Below, one piece after another: positions 42,588 through 54,540 of a stretch of DNA of 64,000 nt. The translations under genes and the position numbers were made by a program. The stretch comes from Parapristionchus giblindavisi (lineage: Eukaryota; Nematoda; Chromadorea; Rhabditida; Diplogasteridae): NCBI GenBank assembly GCA_943737045.1, contig CALSFV010000202.1, positions 1,364,001-1,428,000 of the forward strand. The letters are read 5' to 3'. The notes under the pieces are model-generated. The model was not told the origin of the DNA and did not search any database. It worked only from the letters and a program-made list of their open reading frames with translations. The stretch's first letter is position 1. Every line of letters begins with the position of its first letter.

Positions 42588-45500
42588 GATGTGAAAAATT
42601 CGCTTCAGGGGGTGACCACACAACGGTTTGGCGACTTTTCCTAAAAAGTTTATTTCGATACCAATCGATGCTGGAGTGGGTGCAATGGACTCCTTGGCTA
42701 ATTCTAAGAAACTATTGCTAAGGAGAGTTTTTCGATCAAAGGTCAAAGAAGGCTGGAATTCGGGAATATTCGTAATAATTTTCACATTTTATTAATTCTC
42801 ACTATTTTCCCATGGAGAAAGTAAACTTTTTATTTGCTCAATCGCGTCTGCATATTATATTACACCTTTAGTTTAAAAAGTGTAATTTATAAAAAATTGG
42901 AAATTTATGTACGAATCAATTTTGTTCGTTTGACTTAATTGTGGTGAGGATTGGCGACGTTCCCTAAAAAGTTTATTTCGAATCCTATCGATTCGTGAGT
43001 GGGCGCATTAGAATCCTTGTCTAATTCTAAGAAACTATTGCTGAGGAAAGTTTTTCGATTAACGGTCAACGAACGCTGGAATTGGGAATTTGAGAAAAAT
43101 AAAGTTTACATTAAATTAATTCTCACTATTTTCCCATGGCGAATGTAAACTTTTTTATTTGCTCAATCGCTGCTACATATCATAACACATCTTAGCACGT
43201 ATACGAATAGTGAATAGAATAGAAATTGCATCACAATGATGATTAGAATAGAGAGCAACACTGCCCAACTACAGCTACACTCCGAACCACCGGATGAACA
43301 GTCAAATACCCGTGTTATTGCGTTGAAATACGCACGAAACTAGCAGAAAAGCGACAAAAATCGATTAGGAAATCTCGCATTCTTACCCTTACCACAATTC
43401 CTCACCATAATTCATACGACAACGATAAAATTGATTCGAACACAAATTTATTTTTTTTTATAAATTACACTTTTTTAACTGAAGATATGTTATATTATGT
43501 AGCACAGATTGAGCAAATAAAAAGTTTACATTCGCCATGGGAACATTTATTTTCTGAGGGAGCTAGGACTTTTATTTCTTTATATTGGTGAATAGCATGT
43601 CGTGCACTCATATAAACACAGCGGAGCAGTAATTTCATATCGTTCTGAATATGTTTTTTCGTGTCTGATTTTCGGATTTTTCGTCTTCTATCCTCGTTGG
43701 AGAGAGACGGCAGGTAATGACATAGTGCATATTGTAGCCCTGACAATTCTGTACATAGTGGTCACATTCCCTTGACAATCCAAGTTTTCAGTCATCGATA
43801 ATTGCAACCGAATGTGAGATATGTGTAAATTGCAAAAATCGAAAATTAAATTTCATGAAATTCGCAAGAGTAAGAGGTAGTTTTATTATGTCACTTTACT
43901 CGTAGTGATGCGCGTACATTGGAAAAATATACAAATAGACTCGGACTACATTTTTTAAAAAATGAGAAAAATAACTATTTTATTTTTATTTTTTTAACTC
44001 CCACATTCAGTCGACGGTCAAGGCAAGTTGATTCATAGGGCGGATGGTGGCTAATGCATGTGCGTTTGCAGAAACGACTGCAACGTGAAGAATCATCGTT
44101 TCGCAGATCTCAAATTTATTTTTTTAATAGTCAAACTTGAATATTTATATGTTTTTTTCTCATATAAATCGGTTGGGAGGTAGTGTACTACATCCAAAGC
44201 TGTTCCATTTTTATCAGTAGGAGTATACGGTATTGAAATACCGAAATCGCTAGGAATCGCGAACTGATTTTTTTTCAGTCGACCCATGATTCTCAACCAT
44301 GACCCCGGGTTCATGGTTGAGAATGGCTGAGGTCGAAAAATTCATGATGATCCCAGACAAAATACTATTTGACATTATATCAACAGTGGGCCAACTTTTA
44401 TTTTTATGGATACCATAACTCGAATTACCGTAATATTAATGCACACACCTGAATTTTCCGAGAATTTCACCACATTATTATAGGATACGGTAGCTAGATT
44501 ACTGCAATTCGAGTTATGGTATCCATTAAAATAACAATTGGCCCACTTTTGATATAATGGCAAATAATATTTGATATGGGATCATCATGAATTTTTCGAT
44601 CTGCGAAACGATGATTCTTCACGTTGCAGTCGTTTCTGCAAACGCACATGCATTAGCCACCATCCGCCCTATGAATCAACTTGCCTTGACCGTCGACTGA
44701 ATGTGGGAGTTAAAAAAATAAAAATAAAATAGTTATTTTTCTCATTTTTTAAAAAATGTAGTCCGAGTCTATTTGTATATTTTTCCAATGTATGCGCATC
44801 ACTACGAGTAAAGTGACATAATAAAACTACCTCTTACTCTTGCGAATTTCATGAAATTTAATTTTCGATTTTTGCAATTTACACATATCTCACATTCGGT
44901 TGCAATTATCGATGACTGAAAACTTGGATTGTCAAGGGAATGTGACCACTATGTACAGAATTGTCAGGGCTACAATATGCACTATGTCATTACCTGCCGT
45001 CTCTCTCCAACGAGGATAGAAGACGAAAAATCCGAAAATCAGACACGAAAAAACATATTCAGAACGATATGAAATTACTGCTCCGCTGTGTTTATATGAG
45101 TGCACGACATGCTATTCACCAATATAAAGAAATAAAAGTCCTAGCTCCCTCAGAAAATAAAAGTTCCCATGGCGAATGTAAACTTTTTATTTGCTCAATC
45201 TGTGCTACATAATATAACATATCTTCAGTTAAAAAAGTGTAATTTATAAAAAAAAAAAAAATTTGTGTTCGAATCAATTTTATCGTTGTCGTATGAATTA
45301 TGGTGAGGAATTGTGGTAAGGGTAAGAATGCGAGATTTCCTAATCGATTTTTGTCGCTTTTCTGCTAGTTTCGTGTGTATTTCAACGCAATAACACGGGT
45401 ATTTGACTGTTCATCCGGTGGTTCGGAGTGTAGCTGTAGTTGGGCAGTGTTGCTCTCTATTCTAATCATCATTGTGATGTAATTTCTATTCTATTCACTA

Positions 45501-46180
45501 TTCGTATACGTGCTAAGATGTGTTATGATATGTAGCAGCGATTGAGCAAATAAAAAAGTTTACATTCGCCATGGGAAAATAGTGAGAATTAATTTAATGT
45601 AAACTTTATTTTTCTCAAATTCCCAATTCCAGCGTTCGTTGACCGTTAATCGAAAAACTTTCCTCAGCAATAGTTTCTTAGAATTAGACAAGGATTCTAA
45701 TGCGCCCACTCACGAATCGATAGGATTCGAAATAAACTTTTTAGGGAACGTCGCCAATCCTCACCACAATTAAGTCAAACGAACAAAATTGATTCGTACA
45801 TAAATTTCCAATTTTTTATAAATTACACTTTTTAAACTAAAGGTGTAATATAATATGCAGACGCGATTGAGCAAATAAAAAGTTTACTTTCTCCATGGGA
45901 AAATAGTGAGAATTAATAAAATGTGAAAATTATTACGAATATTCCCGAATTCCAGCCTTCTTTGACCTTTGATCGAAAAACTCTCCTTAGCAATAGTTTC
46001 TTAGAATTAGCCAAGGAGTCCATTGCACCCACTCCAGCATCGATTGGTATCGAAATAAACTTTTTAGGAAAAGTCGCCAAACCGTTGTGTGGTCACCCCC
46101 TGAAGCGAATTTTCAATTGGAAGCAATATCCAAGTACCAGTCTACTTCACTCATGGAGCCTGTAATTATCACACATAAAA
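42588..46180. mobile_element. 3.6 kb foldback element centred at 44354
   Basis: Positions pair with sums of 88707-88708 across the whole length, so the arms are nearly colinear. The hinge is an AACCATGACCCCGGGTTCATGGTT palindrome. Arms contain two tandem related segments (42600-42790 and 42950-43140) that match the 38366-39782 foldback. The left end is cut short relative to the right (46100-46180). A frame with RRRKIRKSDTKKHIQNDM and VYMSARHAIHQYKEIK occurs in both arms (43495-43746 minus, 44961-45212 plus) and could be a captured exon. No transposase was recognised. Confidence 0.85.
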
Positions 46181-46191
46181 CAGAAAAATTC

Positions 46192-46905
46192 AAACAACCC
46201 GTTCTAAGTGCTGAAAAGATGCTAGTGCCGAGTAATGTTTATCCCCAGATTATGGTAGTCATAGCTCCTCATTTGCCCTCAGGTCATAAAATAATTTTTT
46301 TTCTTCCGAATTTGAGACCCTACCGTTCAGAGGGTGGGTCTTCTAAAATTATGGATCCTGCGCAAGCAGCTTCGCAATATATCATATATTAATTTCCCTT
46401 ATTTTGGTTTAGTTCCGATTCCTTTCAGACCCGCAGAAAACGATATGCTGAGGTGTACTCGGTTGTAGCGAGTAAAGATCAAAATACAAAGATCAAAGAT
46501 CAAAGTTTAGCAATAATGTAAAAACATTTGTGAATATCTCTAACATTCATTGGTACTTTGAAAGTAAGATATTTCATCAATAGAGGCCGAGGGGTGAGAG
46601 CAGTAAGAGAGAAAGCGCAAGAGTGCGCACCGAGTAGACCTCAGCATATCGTTTGTTGCGGGTCTGAAAGGAATCGGAACTAAACCAAAATAAGGGAAAT
46701 TAATATATGATATATTGCGAAGCTGCTTGCGCAGGAGCCATAATTTTAGAAGACCCACCCTCTGAACGGTAGGGTCTCAAAATCGGTCCTCCAGAAAAAA
46801 AATTATTTTATGCCCTGAGGGCAAATGACGAGCTATGACTACCATAATCTGGGGATAAACATTACTCGGCACTAGCATCTTTTCAGCACTTAGAACGGGT
46901 TGTTA
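46192..46905. repeat. 0.7 kb inverted repeat element
   Basis: AACAACCCGTTCTAAG at the left is mirrored at the right. Arms of about 250 bases flank a centre carrying the GATCAAAGATCAAA motif. It is related to 13340-13760 and so to the palindrome at 34235-36594. Confidence 0.8.
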
Positions 46906-47294
46906 GCACATTTAGAAGCAGAGTTATATATTTTAGTGGTCAAAGTTGCAACCCTGCTACAGCTTGAAATCGGAATCGGAGTCATTCCGGATTGTGTGAC
47001 TATGGTGCCCTAGTGGCGGTCTCCACTCTCGCAATGTTTCAGAAGAACAGGACCTTTCTTTAAAGAAATGTAAATTTTCAAAAAAAGTGTATTTCGATAG
47101 CGTCATCACTACGCATCAGTGAACTAATTTAATTATACCAACACATCACGGTAATATTTCCTGATAATTTTCTGTACATTGGCTGAAAAGATCAACTTGA
47201 TTGCTTTTCTGGATAAAAAGTTATAAAAAAATGAAAAAGCGTCCCATGACTTTTAGGCTACACTGTAGATAGTCAAGCTCTTATCTTTTCCGCT
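46906..47294. other. Unassigned spacer
   Basis: No gene or repeat pair was recognised before the LINE fragment. Confidence 0.4.
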
Positions 47295-47300
47295 CTTTGA

Positions 47301-48383
47301 TTGTACTATTTTCGCATGAAACGCTCATGTAATACTTGTCTAATTTCCACTTTTGATGAGTGGCACAAATCATTGAACGAAAAGCAGTTCATTTCATGTG
47401 CATTCATTGATTTTTCTAAAGCCTTTGATTGCATCCCACTTAACCTCCTCGCATATAAATGCGAAAAGAATGGCATTAAAGGATGTTTACTTAGATGGAT
47501 TGTATCTTTCTTAAATGCACGAACACAATCTGTACTTGTTGGTCAGTCCCTTTCCCGTCCATTTTCAGTTACTAGCGGAGTACCCCAAGGATCAGTTCTT
47601 GGTCCACTCTTATTCTCGTTGTACATTAGTGATATCCCTTCTATTCTACCTCTCCACTCTCGCTGTGCCATTTACGCAGATGACATTAAGTTGTATACTG
47701 TATCTAACACGTCCTTATTGCAAGAATCACTGGATCGCATTAATCAATGGTCTAACACATGGGGATTATCCATGTCCCCTACTAAAACAGTTGTTATGCA
47801 TCTCGGTCGAAATCATCCTGATGTCTCGTTCTTTATCGGTAACTGCACACTACCAGTAGTTGACAAAATCAAGGATCTCGGGATAACCTACAACAACAAG
47901 CTAGAATTCAATGATCACATTGAAAATATAGTAACAAAGGCATCAGCACGTTGTGCGTTTATTCATCGATCGTTTAAGTCCCGTAGTATAAATGTGTATG
48001 CCCGTCTCTTTACAACATATGTCCGTCCTATTTTAGAGTACTGCAGTGAACTTTGGTCTCCTCAATCCATATCCCTTATTGCACGTATCGAGTCTGTCCT
48101 TCATCGATTTTCCAGGCTCGTGTTCAGCAAGTGTAATCTGCCATATCGACCTTACCTGGAGCGCATACAACACCTCAAGCTCCCTTCACTTCACTCCCGC
48201 CGAGATCAGAATGACCTCATATTCACGTACAATGTAATCCACTCACATCTTGACCTTGATGCCCGTAAACTTTTTCTATTCCCTAATATTACCAACACTT
48301 CACGTAGACATAATTTATATTTAAGAACCCACAGATCTCACACAAAAAAGTTCTCATCTTTTTTTTATCACGTAAACTCATGA
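47301..48383 (+). pseudogene. 5'-truncated LINE reverse transcriptase
   Basis: The frame starts at the first RT block (YYFRMKRSCNTCL, where RTs usually have QYGFR) and is open for about 360 codons. Motifs: AFIDFSKAFDCIPLNLL, SGVPQGSVLGPLLF, catalytic YADDIKLY, WGLSMSPTKT and DLGITYNNKLEF, then a thumb/C-terminal region. No endonuclease precedes it, as expected for a truncated insertion. It is distinct from the LINE at 25022. The 3' UTR runs to an (ATA)n-rich tail near 48636-48660. Confidence 0.82.
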
Positions 48384-48817
48384 TTAAGACTTTGATAATT
48401 TAAAAATATTCATACGCGAAGGAAATAAATGATGCGTCCAAATGCGCCCCGCTGCGGAGCGCAGCGCAGAATGTGTACAAAACACGACCGGGCTGTACTG
48501 TATTGCATTGAAGCTCTCGAAAATGCAGAACCTACTATGTGTTTATCAAATAAGTCTGAGAACATGAGAATGAGCCAAGGACCACAAGGAAAATCATCCA
48601 TGAGTCGTTCCCACCACTCTAAGCAATATATCCTTATAATAATAATAATATTTATACGTATTCATGAATAAACAGTGAAACGTGTGATAGAAGAAAAAGA
48701 AAAGAAATGAATCGAGACACGAAAATGATGATAAAGCTAATGACAATGAATTGCCCACGGGTTAAAGAGTAGACTAATGGACGAATCTTTGGAACAATAG
48801 ACACTAAACATAATTGG
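48384..48817. other. LINE 3' flank and unassigned DNA
   Basis: It contains the (ATA)n tail and an imperfect GCGCCCCGCTGCGGAGCGCAGCGC hairpin at about 48445-48470. No gene was seen. Confidence 0.4.
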
Positions 48818-49288
48818 TTAGGAATACTCTATTTGATTGCCAGGTTCTACCAAAAGTCTTGCCGCTCTAGGAAAGAAGCTGTAATGTCTATAATTAAATC
48901 TAGATCCGGGGTTGTTAAAATTGAGTCTGTTTCGTGTGGTATAAGGGCGAAAATAGTGCGCTTTCAAGGATTGGTCTGATGTATATCGTATATGCATTAA
49001 GGAGGACATCCACATTTTTGGTCCTCAGTGCTCGTAGAATAATATGACATGCAGTTATCTCGCTACCAAAAGACAATTGAACGGAGAGTTATTGAAAGTA
49101 AAGATAAGAATAGGTTCTTTCGTTACGTGAAGAAGTGTAGAAATAAAGAGAAAGGTGTAGAAGGCCTTTTAGACAATAATGGTCAGACAGTAATGAATGA
49201 CATTGAAAAAGCAAACCTACTAGCTTCTGCATTCATGAGCATGTTTACAATTGATAATGGTACCCTTCCTACGATGGCAATAGCATGA
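48818..49288. pseudogene. Rearranged LINE fragments in opposite orientations
   Basis: 48818-49015 on the minus strand encodes TRNRLNFNNPGSRF...RAARLL, like the C terminus of the 25022 LINE (TRNGLNFSNSGSRF). 49049-49288 on the plus strand encodes TIERRVIESKDKNRFF...NDIEKANLLA, like its pre-RT region. Head-to-head inverted LINE pieces are typical of 5' inversion during target-primed reverse transcription. The sequences are diverged relatives and not copies of that LINE. Confidence 0.7.
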
Positions 49289-49620
49289 ATAAAATCAGTT
49301 TTCGATGCTGATTACGAATCCGCTTTCAGGCCCAATCGAGCTGAGTTTCGAGAAAATCGATATTGAAATTCGACTAGTTGATTCGAAAATTCAAATTTTA
49401 TCTACCTTATCTACTAAACCACACCAGCAGTTGTTTGGATAATTGATATATGAGTTCATGAACTCATTAGAATGGTTTCTGTAGAAATCCACACTAATTT
49501 CCTAATCAACTACACGATTTTCAATGTCGATTTTATCGAAGCTCAGCTCGATTGGGCAACGTTTGAAAGCGGATTCGTAATCAGCATCGAAAACTAATTC
49601 TACTCATGCTATTGCCATCT
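49272..49620. mobile_element. Small foldback inserted in the LINE fragment
   Basis: GATGGCAATAGCATGA at the left end is mirrored by TCATGCTATTGCCATC at the right. Complementary segments of about 75 bases (including tttcgatgctgattacgaatcc) flank a unique middle. It interrupts the LINE frame soon after TIDNGTLP. Confidence 0.75.
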
Positions 49621-50512
49621 CATATGGCCAGGACAAGTTGGGAACGTTCCCTTGAAAGATTACAAGGTCAACTATTGATTGCCGCTAATATTGTTTAGTA
49701 AAGTTAGTAAGTAGTGAATCGTTCGAAGCTGCTTAATCACATTAACTTGATAGTTTATCGTACAAATCTGCAGCTCCTGTGACACTTAAGTACACAGGTG
49801 TAACCTTATTTATCCAATGGAATATACATAATATCATTTATTCATTTGTACCTGAATATCCTCCAAACTACTACGAACATATGGACGAATTCAATCAATG
49901 TTCTTTCTCAAGAGCGCTAACAAAGGAAATCGATGTTGGACTGTATGATACCAAATAGATATTTAATTTATTAGTCTAACCATCTGTTTGCATTGAATCA
50001 ACGGATATTTTACCGCGAAAGGATCAGGCGTTCGGAGTAAACAGAGTTCGGAGTTCAATTTTAATTTAATTTTTTTTTGTTCGGAGTATTTTGTTCATCT
50101 TCATCTGAACAATCAAGTCTTCGAAAAGTTACTACTGTATCGAGTACTAGTATCGATTAGCCAATCTACCACAATTACCTTCATAATCTCTATATTATCT
50201 CTCCATTATTCCCATAGTTAGAATGGTTGATTTTTTATGATATGTGCATATAAAATGTACTTGCATAAGAAAAAGACACTGGGCTCTAAAGAACGGAAGT
50301 CGCTCAAAGGCTAGATCTCGCCCCGCCTCTCGATTGTCTCTCCGCTGCCTCTCACCTAACCCGGCTAACCTTCGCCGCTCGCTATTTGATATATAAAATA
50401 GATCTGCATAGTTTCTGAGCCATGCATTACAAGAAAGCCTCTTCTACAAATAAAACAAGTGATTTTTTATACGCTCAATAATTTGAACTGGGTTCGGTCT
50501 TTTAAGGACTCA
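49621..50512. other. Unassigned DNA with promoter/poly(A)-like signals
   Basis: No ORF was recognised. 50383-50512 has GATATATAAAATAG, an AAATAAAAC 60 bases later and an end ...CTCACA, the order seen in LTRs. No matching partner, primer site or target duplication was found, so a solo LTR is only a possibility. Confidence 0.25.
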
Positions 50513-50786
50513 CATCTAGTGTGAATATTGATTCATCCTAATTCGAACATTCAAATTATTTTCTACGTATTCCACAGGTTGAAGAGCCATTCCCAAATAA
50601 CTAGGTAAAGATGGATTGCTACCATTTCTGGTAGAAACATTTCGTGTGAAATTAGCTTGTAACATTTTGCTTCTATTGTCCAGCTTGTTTTTTCTTGTTT
50701 ATTGTTATATTTGTTTGATAAAAGTGTATACTGGAACGCATTTATTGGTTACACAATGCTTTGGCACACTCAACTCGAGGCAGGAG

Positions 50787-51087
50787 ATATAATAATATAT
50801 TTATCGCATCTTGGAGAAAAGAGACGAGGGATTTTTTCATAAACAATTAAAATACATATTAAAACAAGAAGTAGCGACGATATAGGTGCAATTACTGGAT
50901 TGCAACCTTTATAGAATTACTAAACACTTGAGGAGAGATTGATGTGACAATAGTTCGATCTAAATTATTCCATTTTCGGACAACACGATTTGAGAAAAAT
51001 GATAGATAGCGTGTACTAGATGAAGGGTTCATACAAATTCTAAGTTGATGACCTCGAGTAAAATTCAAAGTGTTGGTATGTGTAGTG
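50787..51087 (-). pseudogene. LINE 3' fragment insertion
   Basis: The minus strand encodes a LINE C terminus: LSFFSNRVVRKWNNL, then IVTSISPQVFSNSIK, the common C-terminal block of CR1/RTE-like elements. The left arm reads straight across this point (42300-42330), so the piece is an insertion of about 0.3 kb. It ends in an A/T-rich AATATATTATT tail. Confidence 0.75.
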
Positions 51088-51163
51088 ATTCATTTGAAAG
51101 CCCTTTTCTGTAGATTACGATTGTGTGCTTTAAAAATGCAAAAGAGGTCTGTGCACGAACTCT

Positions 51164-51501
51164 GGGTTAGGCTAGACCCATGAAAGATGTTAAACAACAG
51201 TGTGAAACTACTACAAAAGAATGAAGAAGGTTCCCTACAGCCGGTTCAAGTGCATTCTCGTCGACGCTTTCAACTCACTATTGGAGGGAAAAACTGGGGG
51301 AAACGGAAAAATTTCTGCGAGCTAGTGGTGGTAGAGCTAGCTAGTGGTCCTCGTTTTCCGTTTCCCCCCAGTTTTTTCCTCCAATAGTGAGTTGCAAGCG
51401 TCGACGAGAATGCACTTGAACCGGCTGTAGGGAACCTTCTTCATTCTTTTGTAGTAGTTTCACACTGTTGTTTAACATCTTTCATGGGTCTAGCCTAACC
51501 C
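51164..51501. mobile_element. Small foldback, full-length copy
   Basis: Same ends as 41973-42226, with arms of about 155 bases that are nearly perfect complements and a short hinge at about 51330. Confidence 0.85.
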
Positions 51502-51761
51502 AAGTTCTTCAGATATATCGTAATAACTCATCTTTACCTCTGGGCCAATACTAGCTCGCAGACATAACGCGGAGACCTATCCTACCAGCGCGCGCATCAT
51601 TGCGGGGTGGCAATTGCTCAAAATTTGACAGGCTTTTTGTCCGTGCACAGGCCTCTTTTGCATTTTTAAAGCACACATTCGTAATCTGCAGAAAAGGGCT
51701 TTCAAAGAAACATAACTCATATCTATCGCCAAGAGAGAGAGTCTCCTTGTTGGGAAGAAGA

Positions 51762-52001
51762 TCAATCGAACATTTTCTTCTCCTCCTATAAACAATCAAT
51801 ATGACATTCATAGGTCAATCTAATAATCATAAGTTTACCTTTCCTTCCTTGCTGGCCTTTGCCTCGGCAATCTTCGCGTCAAGGAGTTTCTGTGTAGCCT
51901 GAATGATACAATGTTATACCGTAATCCGCAATTCCCTATCAAACCTTGAGTTTTTCCGTTTTAATACGGATATCTTCTTGAAGATGCTCGATCGTATTCT
52001 C
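51762..52001 (-). pseudogene. Inverted copy of the chromodomain gene tail exons
   Basis: Counterparts of the last three exons at 41473-41712, reading leftwards: 51945-52001, 51839-51898 and 51762-51785, with splice signals kept. They are now 7.6 kb away from the chromodomain exon (59673-59811) because of the BEL array. Confidence 0.6.
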
Positions 52002-52085
52002 CGCACCATGGAGTGATGGAAAGAAGGCAAATAATAATAATTAATAATAATAAACATATAAAGGTCGGATCGTATAGCTTACCGA

Positions 52086-52287
52086 TGTTCGGACTATCGT
52101 CCATGGTTCGATGCAGTACAACAACCAATAGGAGTAACCATCCTCTTTATTCCAAACATAATACAGCTACAATCGTCTCGGCTTATATACGATTTTGTAT
52201 CATCGTAAAAAGAACATTGTCTTTTACGAGACTCCATAAAGAGCATAAGACACGTCGCCTAAGGAATTGTATGTCCCGGACTATACA
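52086..52287 (-). repeat. BEL LTR 1 (202 bp)
   Basis: In sense it starts TGTATAGTCCGGG and ends GTCCGAACA, with a TATA-like CGTATATAAGCC and GGAATAAAG. It directly follows the ACCGA duplication. Confidence 0.92.
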
Positions 52288-52372
52288 CTCCCAAACAAGA
52301 AAAAATAACTACTACCCAAAACTAGAACAGTGGGGGAACAATGAATAATAGATCAATGATGGAACAGTTTAT

Positions 52373-52867
52373 CTATGCGAACTTTACGGGGCATAATGCC
52401 GAATGGTGCAAGTCAGCGTGTCTGAGATGAGCAGTACTGCAATAATAACACCTCTTTAGCGAGGTGCATCTCTTGTCGTGTCTTCTCTTCAGACATCTCA
52501 AACATAACCCACGGGCCCTGACAATATTGGTGCGGGAGGATAAGGTGGTGAATGTAGGACACGAGTTGGACCAATGGTCGCGCACTTTACAAAAGCTACA
52601 GTAAACTTGTACACTCTTAGAATGGGCCGGCTGGGATGATCCTTCATTGTCATTGTTGGTAGAATCGTGAGTGCTGTTGTTGTCCTTGCTGACGTTGCTG
52701 CGCTGGAGCTTGTTCCCGTTTCCGTTCTCGTCGATGCCCTCGAAGTTGTCCTTGACGTGTGCCTTGATGGTGCGTGGTCCTCGAGACTGCTGCTGTCGTT
52801 TCACATCGGGTGGTTTGACACTCAGTTTAGAGAGTGTCCTGTGGAGACCCTCTGAGGGAGAGCCATC
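52373..52867 (-). CDS. Gag-type zinc-knuckle ORF downstream of env (unit A)
   Basis: The frame opens after TTTTACAG (complement near 52868-52875), passes a basic glutamine-rich segment and an Asn/Ser/Asp-rich spacer, then has zinc knuckles: CSFCKVRDHWSNSC (CX2CX4HX4C), CLRCLKRRHDKRC and CYYCSTAHLRH with HHSALC. This is the nucleocapsid pattern of BEL/Pao Gag-Pol. Its place is odd: on the minus strand it lies after env and next to the 3' LTR. It ends with TAG/TAA shortly before the LTR. Confidence 0.65.
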   Translation of the reverse strand, partial: DGSPSEGLHRTLSKLSVKPPDVKRQQQSRGPRTIKAHVKDNFEGIDENGNGNKLQRSNVSKDNNSTHDSTNNDNEGSSQPAHSKSVQVYCSFCKVRDHWSNSCPTFTTLSSRTNIVRARGLCLRCLKRRHDKRCTSLKRCYYCSTAHLRHADLHHSALCPVKFA

Positions 52868-53082
52868 TGTAAAATGATCGGTTAGAATATGTATGTTAAT
52901 TTGACCTACAAATCTTTATCCTCCCAAGAAGAAAAGTTGCATTGCCATAAATGATGTCAAAAAGGTATCTGATTGATGTCAAAAGTATTATTGTCATTTA
53001 TTTATTTTTTTTTTCTATTCTGAATTTAATATATATTTATTTATTTATGTATTATTATTATTTTTTTTGATTTATTTATTTT

Positions 53083-53085
53083 ATT

Positions 53086-53124
<39 letters not shown>

Positions 53125-53129
53125 TTTTT
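53083..53129. repeat. TTTA microsatellite (unit A)
   Basis: (TTTA)n lies between the env-like region and the downstream zinc-knuckle ORF. The counterpart is at about 56780-56822. Length differs slightly between units. Confidence 0.9.
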
Positions 53130-53155
53130 TTTTGTATCGTGATTTACATATTTAG

Positions 53156-54180
53156 TTAATATATTTTTGTGTGTGGACTCGAAAGTATTCTCGTTGGAAG
53201 AATGGGGACTGTGAGAAGAATTTTGAGAGAGATATAAAGAATAACCACTACAATAAGTACAAAGACAGGGAGAGGAATGAAGTTCAGAATCAGTGACCAT
53301 AGTGTCCATCCCAATGTGAAAGGGTTAGGAATATTGTCAAGTGAAAAGTCAATTCCATTCATGATTGTCTTGTTAGAAGAATTTGAATTACTCTTCAGAC
53401 TCATATCAATGGGTGCTTCGACGAACTCCAGTATCCCTTTGATTGTTGTGTTGACAGTATTCGAAGGACATGTTACCATACAATTTTCAGATATAAACTG
53501 AGAGGAAAAGTGCACAGTATTATTCTTAACTTGAATAACTGGGTTACAATCTATCAATGTGGAACATGTTGGGAATAATAATTCTGCTTTTACATGAGAA
53601 CGCGAAGTGGTACATGTCGATCTTAGTTGAACTCCTTTTTTACAGTTGAAAGATCCTTGAATGGATGTTGTATTCGGTACATAGCATTCGTCCATTTAAC
53701 ACAAATTGTTCATTCATGACAGGGATAGTCGGAATTGATTTACTTACTAATCCAATGGTCATCTTCTTGTCTTTACTTTCGTACTTTTAACTTACCCAAT
53801 CTCAATTGTTTCATTTCTCAGTATTATTTTTTCTGTGTTACTGTTATCGCCATATGATTCCCTTCGAATATTAATGATAAGTGAAGTATCCCACACACTG
53901 CAGGTGGAAACTTCATAAACGACTTCTGATTTAGCATAATATCGATAGTATCTACAGGAGGGTGCAAAACACTATCCACATCCATCATTGCAATCATTCC
54001 ATCATCACAAAAGAATATCCTGGTAGATCGATATTATCCATCCTGGTAGAGGTAGAGGATAGATCGGATATCGTTGAATTTAGTGAAATTGATTTACATG
54101 AATCGCTTTTACATCTAGATGCCAATGGACAAAGAGTGATTGTCTCATATACTATTTTATGATCTCTAGTGTAATATTCA
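53156..54180 (-). pseudogene. Env-like glycoprotein remnant, phlebovirus Gc type (unit A)
   Basis: The minus-strand frame 53156-53695 is rich in paired cysteines and N-glycosylation sites. It ends in a hydrophobic membrane anchor (PLPVFVLIVVVILYISLKIL) and a short tail. Upstream segments to about 54180 continue the same cysteine-rich protein in other frames, so the gene is broken by at least two frame changes and a stop. Phlebovirus-Gc-like envelopes are known in nematode BEL elements (Cer7/Tas type). The copy is identical in layout to the second unit. No signal peptide or N-terminal half was identified. Confidence 0.6.
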
Positions 54181-54359
54181 ATTTTTTTTTATAATATAAT
54201 ATGCACAGGACTAAGTATGATGTTTCCTACCATCGTGTTATTGTTATCATGAAAACTCATGCATAGGTCTTGATTACTCGGAGAAAAAATGAGAAGAGTT
54301 GACTGATCATAATCACATGTCTTCGTGCCTGTCGTCACATTCATTATACATTTGTTCTG

Positions 54360-54540
54360 AGATGCTGATACGAGTTTCTTGGTTCACGGGATCTAGAACG
54401 ATAACCGGCAGATTCATCACATCTCTTGCAGAGAATACTGTTATGATCATGATCACAATAAAAACATCGGTCACGTGATCGACATGCAGATTTGTGATGC
54501 TTCTTCAGACATCTCAAGTATAGACGAAGTCTGTTTAACC
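54360..54540 (-). pseudogene. Remnant of a first zinc-knuckle region (unit A)
   Basis: The minus strand encodes CLKKHHKSACRSRDRCFYC then HNSILC, a shortened CCHC-type region in the normal place after gag. It is followed at once by env-like sequence, so pol has been deleted here. Confidence 0.5.

Larger units (their letters stand above)
36595..42590. repeat. Left arm of the 36-63 kb inverted duplication
   Basis: Mirrored by 50513-63090. It carries a mariner relic, a tRNA-like T-arm, pyrimidine-rich DNA, a TA repeat, the chromodomain exons and a small foldback. Differences from the right arm are clean insertions: a foldback here at 38366-39782, and the BEL array and a LINE fragment in the other arm. 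Confidence 0.88.

Noticed and set aside
52667..52877. Plus-strand ORFs over the zinc-knuckle gene
   Set aside because: Antisense shadows of the Asn/Asp-rich spacer; leucine/valine-rich as a consequence of codon complementarity.
53277..53501. Plus-strand ORF over the env remnant
   Set aside because: A shadow frame of the minus-strand cysteine-rich glycoprotein.
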